This document shows, one piece after another, positions 1 to 5,363 of a DNA stretch of 8,060 bases. How positions within the stretch are numbered: position 1 is the first letter of the stretch; the number at the start of each line of letters is the position of its first letter. The notes under the pieces are model-generated. The model was not told where the DNA came from, searched no databases, and was given only the letters and a program-made list of their open reading frames with translations. Source of the stretch: UBA9554 sp038205135 (GTDB lineage Bacteria; Pseudomonadota; Alphaproteobacteria; Rhodobacterales; Rhodobacteraceae); the NCBI GenBank assembly GCA_038205135.1, contig JBBRCF010000147.1, forward strand, positions 1 through 8,060, in the 5' to 3' direction. Position numbers and translations under genes: made by a program.

Positions 1-56
1 GCAACCAAGCGCAAAAATTATGGAGGGAAATTTGGTGGGTTGCTTCAAGGGACGTC

Positions 57-93
57 AATTGCTTTTGGTAATTTCATATACTTAAGAGCAATT
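57..93 (-). other. hairpin just downstream of tRNA-Cys
   Basis: A perfect 7-bp inverted repeat (AATTGCT at 57-63, AGCAATT at 87-93) can be extended by A-T and G-T pairs into the loop. It lies 1 nt beyond the encoded CCA of tRNA-Cys, so it would be the first structure in the tRNA transcript trailer. No clear U-run follows on the minus strand. It may be a weak terminator or a 3'-processing structure. The region 1-56 further downstream is AT-richer and shows no gene; it has only a short GCAACC/GGTTGC inverted pair (1-6 and 38-43). Confidence 0.4.
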
Positions 94-94
94 T

Positions 95-168
95 TGGAGG
101 CGAGTATCGGAATCGAACCGATCTTCACGGATTTGCAATCCGGTGCGTAACCTCTCCGCCAACTCGCC
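95..168 (-). tRNA. tRNA-Cys (anticodon GCA)
   Basis: Read on the minus strand, this is a 74-nt cloverleaf. The 7-bp acceptor stem is GGCGAGT (168-162) with ACTCGCC (105-99). The discriminator is U at 98 and the CCA is encoded at 97-95. The anticodon loop is TTGCAAA (138-132), with anticodon GCA at 136-134, which decodes Cys codons UGC and UGU. The T-arm has GGTTCGATTCC, carrying the usual TTCGA loop. The acceptor arms match perfectly and no intron is visible. It is transcribed divergently from the methyltransferase gene. I see no attachment-site duplication of its 3' end elsewhere in the window. Confidence 0.96.
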
Positions 169-385
169 GCCGAGGGTGTGAGGGGATTACCCTATCCGGG
201 AAGCTGCCGCAAGCGGGTTACCGCGGGCGGCGCCGGGATGCCGGAGGCGGCGGCGCCAAGATGCGACAGAATGCGCCACGACGCGGCAAGGCAGCCGCCG
301 CGCCGCGGCGGTTCGCGTGTTGCCGCCGCCGCTGGCATGTGACACCATGTGAACAAGACGGAACCGAACCGGCGAGTTTGACAAA
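169..385. other. GC-rich divergent spacer with short repeats
   Basis: This 217-bp spacer lies between the divergent tRNA-Cys and methyltransferase genes and should hold both promoters. It is very rich in GCC/GGC runs. Two near-identical 16-mers, GGCGGCGCC-NN-GATGC, sit at 226-241 and 249-264, 23 bp apart. A direct repeat of CATGTGA occurs at 336-342 and 346-352, spaced by 10 bp. I could not identify a convincing -35/-10 pair for either gene. No open frame here looks coding. Confidence 0.45.
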
Positions 386-1039
386 ATGACTGATTTCTCA
401 ACGCGACGCACCATCATGGTGGATACCCAGGTGCGTCCTTCCGATGTCACGAAATACCCCTTGATCGCGGCCATGCTGGCCGTGCCGCGCGAGGATTTCG
501 TGCCTGCCGCAAAGCGCGAGGCGGCCTATGTCGGCGATCACATCGACCTTGGCAATGGCCGGGTGATGCTGGACCCGCGGACCTTTGCCAAGATGCTGGA
601 AGTGCTGGATGTGCAGCCTGACGAGTTGGTGCTGCATCTGGGGGCGGGGCTGGGCTATGGCGCGGCCGTCATGGCGCGCATGACCCAGGCGGTGGTTGCG
701 CTGGAAGAAATCGGTGCGCTGGCCGACGAGGCCGAAACCACGCTGGGCCAGCTGGGCGTCGACAATGTCGCCGTGGTGACCGGCCCGCTGGTGGCCGGCG
801 ATGCCCGGAATGCGCCGTTTGATGCCATTCTGATCGAGGGCGGGGTGCAACATCTGCCCGACGCGATCCTGACCCAGGTCAAGGAAGGCGGGCGCATCGT
901 GTGCATTTTCATCGAAGGCCGGATGGGAACCGCGCAGGTGGGCTACAAGATCGACGGCAACATGTCGTGGCGGTCGGCCTTTGACGCGACCGCGCCGATC
1001 CTGCCCGGTTTCGCACGTCACCGCGCCTTTACACTTTGA
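386..1039 (+). CDS. protein-L-isoaspartate O-methyltransferase-like protein (possibly non-canonical)
   Basis: A 217-aa cytoplasmic protein with the PCMT/PIMT fold. It starts with the family-like segment VDTQVRPSDVTKYPL (residues 12-26) and VPREDFVP (33-40). A Rossmann SAM-binding motif I, LHLGAGLGYGAA, follows at about 83-94, then the acidic motif VALEE at 104-108. Length matches the family (about 210-220 aa). Canonical PIMTs repair isoaspartyl residues and carry a G-x-T-I-S-x-P substrate motif before motif I. At that place this protein has GRVMLDPRTFAKM (58-70), so the Thr-Ile-Ser element is not there. It may have another substrate or be a divergent repair enzyme. The start at 386 keeps the conserved N-terminus; ATG 416 is an alternative. 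The Shine-Dalgarno is weak (GAG at 374-376). It lies 95 bp upstream of tolC on the same strand, probably as one operon. Confidence 0.85.
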   Translation: MTDFSTRRTIMVDTQVRPSDVTKYPLIAAMLAVPREDFVPAAKREAAYVGDHIDLGNGRVMLDPRTFAKMLEVLDVQPDELVLHLGAGLGYGAAVMARMTQAVVALEEIGALADEAETTLGQLGVDNVAVVTGPLVAGDARNAPFDAILIEGGVQHLPDAILTQVKEGGRIVCIFIEGRMGTAQVGYKIDGNMSWRSAFDATAPILPGFARHRAFTL

Positions 1040-1058
1040 TGACATCGCCACAGCACTG

Positions 1059-1109
1059 CACAACCCTGCGGCACAACCCTGCGGCACAACCCTGTGGCTC
1101 AACCCACGG
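1059..1109 (+). repeat. 13-bp tandem repeat in the tolC leader
   Basis: The unit CACAACCCTGCGG occurs at 1059-1071 and 1072-1084 exactly and at 1085-1097 with one change (GTGG for GCGG). A degenerate fourth copy occurs at 1098-1109 (CTCAACCCACGG). The array fills the gap between the methyltransferase stop and the tolC start. The unit is not a multiple of three, and copies 3-4 can form a small GTGG/CCAC hairpin (1094-1107). It is the kind of array that can change copy number by slippage. Confidence 0.85.
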
Positions 1110-1134
1110 CATGACGCGCGACAAGGAATCTGAC

Positions 1135-2553
1135 ATGGCGTTTGGTACTTTCGGACGATCACTGCGTGGCATCGTGGCTGGCGTGGCATTTGCGCTGACA
1201 CCGGCGGTGGTGGCGGCGGAAACACTGGCGGATGCCTTGGCGGACGCCTACCGGAATTCGGGTCTGCTGGAACAGAACCGTGCCCTGTTGCGGGTCGCCG
1301 ATGACGAGGTCGGGGTGCAGTTTTCCGCGTTGCGGCCTATCGTCAACTGGACGGCTGATTTTTCGCGCCAGTTCGGCACGGCGCGCAGCAGCAACACCCT
1401 CGGCGTGGTGCGTGGCACGGCGGCCAACGAACTGACTGTCGGGTTGGCGATGGAACTGTTGCTGTGGGATGCCGGGCGCACGGCTCTGGGGGTCGAACGC
1501 GCCAAGGAAAACGTGCTGGCCACGCGCGAAGCGTTGCGCGGGATCGAACAGCGGGTGCTGCTGGCCGCCGTGCAGGCCTACATGAATGTGACTGCCAGTT
1601 CGCAAACGGTGGGGCTGCGCGAAAACAACGTGCGGGTGATCGGCGAAGAATTGCGCGCCGCCAATGATCGTTTCGAGGTCGGCGAGGTGACGCGCACCGA
1701 CGTCGCACTGACCGAGGCCCGTCTGGCTGCGGCCCGGTCCGGCCTGGCGCAGGCGCAAGGTGACGTGGCCATCGCGGTCGAGGATTTCCGCGCCACCGTC
1801 GGACGCCGTCCGGGCAACCTCGTCACACCCGGCCGCCGGGCGATGCCGGCGGCGTCAACCGATGCCGCAAAATCGATCGCCATGCGCGGGCATCCGTCGC
1901 TGCGCCAAGCCGGTCATGAAATCACTGCGGCCGAACTGGCGTTGCAAGCGGCCCGCCTGGCCGTGATGCCGACGGTCAGCCTGACCGGGCGCTACGGGTT
2001 GACCGACCAGTTCGCCAGCGACAATTTCCAGCGCGGCGGGTCTGTCGGGGTTCAGGCTTCGGGACCGATCTATCAGGGGGGCCGCATTACCGCGTTGCAG
2101 CGTCAGGCCCTTGGGCGGGTCGATGCGGCGCGCGGCAATCTGCATGCCGTGGGGGTACAGATCGCGCAGGGCGTCGGAACCGCCTGGGCCCAGGTCGTGG
2201 TGTCCGGTGCGGCCCGTGTGGCCACCGAAGAACAGATTCGCGCCGCGCGCGTCGCATTCCGGGGCGTGCGCGAAGAAGCGACCCTGGGGGCCCGCACCAC
2301 GCTGGACGTGCTGGACGCGGAACAGGAATTGCTGGATGCGCAGGCCAACCAGATCGCCGCCGCCGCGAACGAAATCACGGCATATTACAGCCTTCTGGCG
2401 TCGATGGGCTTGCTGACCGCCGAAGCGCTGAAACTGCAGGTACAGACCTATGATCCTGCAGAATATTACAATCTGGTCAAATCCGCCCCGATCCAGCGGT
2501 CGAAACAGGGCGAACAACTGGACCGCGTGCTGAGGTCGTTGTCGAAAGAGTAA
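1135..2553 (+). CDS. tolC: TolC family outer-membrane efflux / type I secretion channel protein
   Basis: A 472-aa outer-membrane channel subunit that would form a trimeric duct joining an inner-membrane ABC, RND or MFS pump to the exterior. A signal peptide is clear: basic GRSLRG (7-12), a hydrophobic stretch IVAGVAFALTPAVV (13-26) and an AxA-type site near AVVAAE (residues 24-29). Two internally similar OEP-type repeats follow. Marker segments are RFEVGEVTRTDVALTEARL (179-197), PIYQGGR (311-317) and TLGARTTLDVLDAEQELLDA (383-402), typical of the type I secretion TolC group. Length is usual. The start at 1135 is preferred because it begins the signal peptide and has AAGGA at 1123-1127. In-frame earlier starts from 1036 would add a repeat-derived, non-signal-like extension. 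It follows the methyltransferase and precedes the PopZ-like gene by 79 bp. In Caulobacter, as I recall, a tolC-type gene is also next to popZ. Confidence 0.95.
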   Translation: MAFGTFGRSLRGIVAGVAFALTPAVVAAETLADALADAYRNSGLLEQNRALLRVADDEVGVQFSALRPIVNWTADFSRQFGTARSSNTLGVVRGTAANELTVGLAMELLLWDAGRTALGVERAKENVLATREALRGIEQRVLLAAVQAYMNVTASSQTVGLRENNVRVIGEELRAANDRFEVGEVTRTDVALTEARLAAARSGLAQAQGDVAIAVEDFRATVGRRPGNLVTPGRRAMPAASTDAAKSIAMRGHPSLRQAGHEITAAELALQAARLAVMPTVSLTGRYGLTDQFASDNFQRGGSVGVQASGPIYQGGRITALQRQALGRVDAARGNLHAVGVQIAQGVGTAWAQVVVSGAARVATEEQIRAARVAFRGVREEATLGARTTLDVLDAEQELLDAQANQIAAAANEITAYYSLLASMGLLTAEALKLQVQTYDPAEYYNLVKSAPIQRSKQGEQLDRVLRSLSKE

Positions 2554-2568
2554 AATCCGCGCTATCGG

Positions 2569-2597
2569 TTGAGGTATTGGCCGGGTTTGTCTATTCT
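2569..2597 (+). promoter_or_regulatory. candidate sigma70-type promoter for the PopZ-like gene
   Basis: TTGAGG (2569-2574) and TATTCT (2592-2597) are separated by 17 bp, each matching 4 of 6 consensus positions. The pair lies in the 79-bp gap after tolC, 35 bp before the next ATG. It would let the PopZ-like gene be expressed apart from tolC. This is motif matching only. Confidence 0.35.
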
Positions 2598-2632
2598 ATA
2601 GCAACAGCGGCTGAACACGTGAGGCGGGGCGC

Positions 2633-4024
2633 ATGTCCGATCCGATGACGAATGTCGATATCGAGGATGTGCTGGCGTCGATCCGGCGGCTGGTGTCCGA
2701 AGATGCGCGGCCACGCTCTGCCACGCCGCCACTGTTTTCGGCCCGCCCCAATGCCGAAGCACGGACAGCGCGGGGACAACCCGACGCGGAGCCGCCTCAT
2801 CAGAATGTGGCAAATCTGGTGCAACCGGAACCGTCCGATCCGGCGCGGCCGCCTGCCGACATGGAACCGGCGGCACCAGATGTCGCATCACGGGGAATGG
2901 CGCAGGTTTCGGGTGAACCCGGCGCTGTGCCGCCTGTGCGTGTGGGGCGGTTGCAATCCGATCGGTTGGTGCTGACCCCGTCATTGCGGATCATGGACAC
3001 GGTCGCCGATTTTGCGCCAGTTGCAGCATCTGTGGTCGCGCAATCCGGATCGATCGAAGCGCCGGCAGACCCGCAGGTGGCAGCGCAACCCTGGCAAGAT
3101 CCGACCGCGCGGCTGGTGGATGTCTGGCCTGCTGACGCACCGCCGCCGGCCGCACAGCCCGATCCGGCGCTGTCGTCGGATGTCGCGCCGCTGACCGACA
3201 CCGACATGACGCCGTCACCTGACACCATCAACCGGCCGGAGGCTGCGCTGATTGGTCCGGCGAACGCGGGACACCAAGAGGCGCAGGCAGCGGTTGATCC
3301 GACGGATGCCCCTGTCGCCATCGGCGACGCCGCGGATTCAACCGAAACAGGCATGCAAGACTGGCAGGCATCTTCGGACGCGTCAGAGGTCAGCGTTGCA
3401 GCGGATGACGCGATAGACCTGACGGGATATGAAGCGCTGGCGTGGGAGGATCACCGGGACAACGCGGATGACGACGCCGCAGACGTCGCCGAATACGTCG
3501 CCGATGACGACACCGAGGCCGATGGAAACGCGCCCGAAAACGACTTTTTGGACGACTTGCTGAAAGATCCGGCGCAGGATTTGCCGAACAAGCCTCTGGA
3601 TCCGTTCGGGAGTTTTTCCGGTGATGCCATGTACGGGGCTGCCATGGCAGCCCCCGTTCGCATCGTCGAGGCTGCGACCCATGGCACCGTGCGCCACCAG
3701 ACCACGCGTGACGGACAGCCTGACACCAAGGCAGACACGACGGGCGCGCCGCTTGTCCGGCCGCAACCGGAGGCGACACAGGGTTCCCGTCATGACGCAT
3801 CGGGCGATCCGGCAGATGACAGCCCGGACCGGGACGGTCTGGATGACGACGCCGACATGCTGTCCGAAGACACCGTGATCGACGAAGCGATGCTGCGCGA
3901 ACTGGTGGCGGATATCGTGCGGCAGGAACTGATGGGGGCGCTTGGCGAGCGGATCACCCGCAACGTGCGCAAACTGGTGCGACGCGAAATCCATCGCGCG
4001 CTGTCGGCGCAGGATTTCGAGTAA
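2633..4024 (+). CDS. PopZ-like (DUF2497-type) acidic scaffold protein, candidate polar organizer
   Basis: A 463-aa protein with no signal peptide or membrane segment, in three parts. Residues 8-23 (VDIEDVLASIRRLVSE) resemble the short N-terminal PopZ/DUF2497 helix of the form MEEILASIRRIIS. Residues 24 to about 415 are a low-complexity linker rich in Asp, Ala, Pro and Glu, with few Cys or aromatics. It has more ordered-looking islands at 109-120 (SDRLVLTPSLRI) and 260-274 (AIDLTGYEALAWEDH). Residues 416-457 form a charged amphipathic C-terminus with LRELVADIVRQEL (421-433) and VRKLVRREIHRAL (445-457), recalling the PopZ oligomerization helices. PopZ forms polar condensates that anchor ParB-parS and cell-cycle proteins. 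The linker here is far longer than in Caulobacter PopZ (about 177 aa in total), and the usual WLDxNLP segment is absent. The neighbour tolC fits known alphaproteobacterial order. The start has GAGG at 2621-2624; ATG 2645 is an alternative. The ORF is well supported; the function is inferred. Confidence 0.8.
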   Translation: MSDPMTNVDIEDVLASIRRLVSEDARPRSATPPLFSARPNAEARTARGQPDAEPPHQNVANLVQPEPSDPARPPADMEPAAPDVASRGMAQVSGEPGAVPPVRVGRLQSDRLVLTPSLRIMDTVADFAPVAASVVAQSGSIEAPADPQVAAQPWQDPTARLVDVWPADAPPPAAQPDPALSSDVAPLTDTDMTPSPDTINRPEAALIGPANAGHQEAQAAVDPTDAPVAIGDAADSTETGMQDWQASSDASEVSVAADDAIDLTGYEALAWEDHRDNADDDAADVAEYVADDDTEADGNAPENDFLDDLLKDPAQDLPNKPLDPFGSFSGDAMYGAAMAAPVRIVEAATHGTVRHQTTRDGQPDTKADTTGAPLVRPQPEATQGSRHDASGDPADDSPDRDGLDDDADMLSEDTVIDEAMLRELVADIVRQELMGALGERITRNVRKLVRREIHRALSAQDFE

Positions 4025-4182
4025 TACCATCTGGTGAGGGCAGGGTTGCGACTGTTGCGTGCGGATCTCCGGGCGCATCTGGCCCGGCTTCGACGCATGG
4101 CGCGCCAAGGCGTGTGATCCGGGCAGAGCCGTTACTGCGCTATCGACCGTGGGCCCCTAAAACACCAAACGCCATACACTGA

Positions 4183-4212
4183 CGCAGAACGCGCCCCTTC
4201 GGGCGCGCTGCG
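4183..4212. terminator. strong hairpin between convergent genes, probable bidirectional terminator
   Basis: CGCGCCC (4190-4196), loop CTTC and GGGCGCG (4201-4207) pair perfectly. The stem continues beyond a 2-nt bulge as CGCAG (4183-4187) with CTGCG (4208-4212), giving 12 bp in all. It lies 158 bp after the PopZ-like stop and 20 bp after the DUF6280-type stop on the other strand. The U-run is absent on both strands, so termination may be partial. The rest of 4025-4232 shows nothing convincing. Confidence 0.6.
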
Positions 4213-4232
4213 CATCAAGCGATCGGTTGCGA

Positions 4233-4553
4233 TCAGGCCGCTTCGGCTTCCAGCAGCGCGTGGCGGCGTTCGCTTTCTTCGCGCGACAGGGCGACCGACG
4301 TGCGCACACCCTTGCCCACGAAATCCATCAGGCCTTTGACCACCCGTTCGTTCGGGTCGATGCCCGCGCAGGACAGCACTTCGCGACCGTCGCGCGAACG
4401 GGCCCAGCGGGCGATCTGTTCTGGACCGTTGCCATATTTCTTGTCGTCGGCGATCGCATCATCCAATGCGGCCAGCACAACGGCGGCAAACAGTTTGCGG
4501 GCACGGTTGCCCTGTTCATTGTTGAATGCAGTGCCATCGACGAAATCGCGCAT
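4233..4553 (-). CDS. DUF6280-type small conserved protein of unknown function
   Basis: A 106-aa soluble, mostly helical, charged protein. It has no signal peptide or membrane segment. The sequence begins MRDFVDGTAFNNEQGN (1-16). It continues with an Ala-rich helix LFAAVVLAALDDAIAD (21-36), then EQIARWARSRDGREVLSCAGID (about 45-66) and ends in a Glu/Arg-rich helix. I recognise this as the short, highly conserved Rhodobacterales orphan family labelled DUF6280; its role is unknown. The SRDGREVLSCAGIDP part loosely recalls small phage-encoded helical proteins with a similar AGLDP motif, which is only an impression. The start is supported by AAGGA (minus strand, 4565-4561), 7 nt before the ATG. 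It is divergent from efp and convergent with the PopZ-like gene. Codon use looks like that of its neighbours. Confidence 0.88.
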   Translation of the reverse strand: MRDFVDGTAFNNEQGNRARKLFAAVVLAALDDAIADDKKYGNGPEQIARWARSRDGREVLSCAGIDPNERVVKGLMDFVGKGVRTSVALSREESERRHALLEAEAA

Positions 4554-4610
4554 GGAACCGTCCTTTTCTTATTGTTCTTGTGTTTTTCGGCGTAACGAGG
4601 CTTATGGCGT

Positions 4611-4622
4611 ATCGTGCACGAT
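4611..4622. promoter_or_regulatory. perfect 12-bp palindrome, candidate operator
   Basis: ATCGTGCACGAT is self-complementary over all 12 bases. Its half GCACGAT recurs at 4682-4688, 66 bp away, on the far side of the nested hairpin. It sits 58 bp upstream of the DUF6280-type start and within the shared divergent spacer, where a dimeric regulator could bind. No transcription factor can be named from the sequence. Confidence 0.4.
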
Positions 4623-4632
4623 TCGGGTAGCC

Positions 4633-4682
4633 TTGTTCTGCATGACAGTTATGCGACAGGCGCATAGGTAATGCAAGAACAG
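4633..4682. other. nested inverted repeat / hairpin in DUF6280-efp spacer
   Basis: The outer arms TTGTTCTGCAT (4633-4643) and ATGCAAGAACAG (4671-4682) pair over 11 positions with one bulged A (4676) and one terminal G-T. Inside, TATGCG (4650-4655) and CGCATA (4661-4666) pair perfectly around the loop ACAGG. Together they give a two-tier hairpin or cruciform in a 217-bp divergent spacer (4554-4770). It could act as a leader RNA structure for either gene or as a protein-binding dyad. No gene is visible in the spacer. Confidence 0.55.
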
Positions 4683-4696
4683 CACGATATGTCGTT

Positions 4697-4730
4697 GGGG
4701 TAGCCCCCCCTCGCCACCCAGATATGGGGG
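4697..4730 (+). promoter_or_regulatory. competing G/C runs upstream of efp
   Basis: GGGG (4697-4700), a run of seven C (4704-4710) and GGGGG (4726-4730) lie 41-74 bp before the efp start. The C-run can pair with either G-run but not with both fully, giving two alternative hairpins. If this stretch is transcribed as the efp leader, it could be a switch. It matches no riboswitch class that I recognise. Confidence 0.25.
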
Positions 4731-4770
4731 CGTGCCATCATTCTTCAACCTTTTGTTATGGTTTTGCGTC

Positions 4771-5334
4771 ATGCCGAAAATAAACGGGAACGAAATTCGT
4801 CCGGGGTACGTCCTCGACTTTGACGGCGGGCTGTGGGCTGCGGTCAAGGTGAACCACGTCAAACCCGGCAAAGGCGGGGCTTTTGCGCAGGTCGAGCTGA
4901 AAAATCTGCGCGACGGGCGCAAACTGAACGAGCGCTGGCGGTCGGAAGACAAGGTCGAAGAGGTCAAGCTGGAAAACCGCGATCAGCAGTTTCTGTACGA
5001 AACCGACGGACGGCTGGTGTTCATGGACCCGGAAACCTTTGAACAGATCGAGATCGATGCCGAATTGCTGGGGGATCGCCGCCCGTTCCTGCAGGACGGC
5101 ATGACCGCGACGGTGCAGTTTTATGGCGAAGAGGCCCTGTCGGTGGCGTTGCCGCAAAAGGTGACTTGCCGCGTGGTCGAAACCGAACCAACCCTGACCG
5201 GGCAGACGGCGTCAAAATCATTCAAACCCGCGGTGCTGGACAACGGCGTTCGCATCATGGTGCCGCCGTTCATCGGGGTGGACGAAGACATCATCGTGCA
5301 CACCGAACTTCTGGAATATTCCGCGCGCGCTTAA
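4771..5334 (+). CDS. efp: elongation factor P
   Basis: A 187-aa translation factor that binds between the ribosomal P and E sites and speeds peptide-bond formation at polyproline stretches. It has three beta-barrel (KOW, OB, OB) domains: roughly 1-64, 65-128 and 129-187. The loop HVKPGKGGAFAQV has Lys34 at its tip, the residue that is modified in many bacteria. The C-terminal family signature runs from KSFKPAVLDNGVRIMVPP (149-166) onward. Length is exactly that of the family. The start at ATG 4771 gives the conserved MPKINGNEIRPG. An in-frame GTG at 4732 would add a 13-residue hydrophobic extension unlike the family. No Shine-Dalgarno is evident before 4771, and a TATGGT (4757-4762) lies unusually close. 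No lysine-modification gene is present in the window. It converges on ygfZ with a 29-bp gap that lacks an obvious hairpin. Confidence 0.97.
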   Translation: MPKINGNEIRPGYVLDFDGGLWAAVKVNHVKPGKGGAFAQVELKNLRDGRKLNERWRSEDKVEEVKLENRDQQFLYETDGRLVFMDPETFEQIEIDAELLGDRRPFLQDGMTATVQFYGEEALSVALPQKVTCRVVETEPTLTGQTASKSFKPAVLDNGVRIMVPPFIGVDEDIIVHTELLEYSARA

Positions 5335-5363
5335 CAATCAGGCGGGGCGCTGGCGGGGCTCCG

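Noticed and set aside
1..168. tRNA-Cys as an integration site for a mobile element
   Set aside because: No integrase gene and no duplicated tRNA 3' segment is visible in the window, and only 94 bp lie beyond the tRNA.
378..383. Perfect TTGACA (-35 consensus) just before the methyltransferase ATG
   Set aside because: It is only 2 bp before the conserved start codon and no -10 element follows at 16-18 bp, so it would not make a useful promoter for this gene.
1036..1134. Earlier in-frame starts for tolC, overlapping the methyltransferase stop
   Set aside because: The extension translates the 13-bp repeats and would put 33 residues before a clear signal peptide. ATG 1135 has a good Shine-Dalgarno.
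4034..4117. 27-codon Arg/Leu-rich small ORF (GTG start) just after the PopZ-like stop
   Set aside because: No ribosome binding site and a composition expected from GC-rich non-coding DNA. It is kept only as a curiosity.
4574..4588. GTTC-N7-TTTC, one base from the alphaproteobacterial LexA box
   Set aside because: A mismatch in the key half site and no SOS-type gene nearby, so it is likely chance in an AT-rich leader.
4732..4770. GTG start 13 codons upstream for efp
   Set aside because: It adds a hydrophobic segment not found in EF-P. The conserved N-terminus starts at ATG 4771.
5341..5359. GGCGGGGC direct repeat between efp and ygfZ
   Set aside because: Short, GC-biased and unable to form a hairpin. 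No role can be argued.
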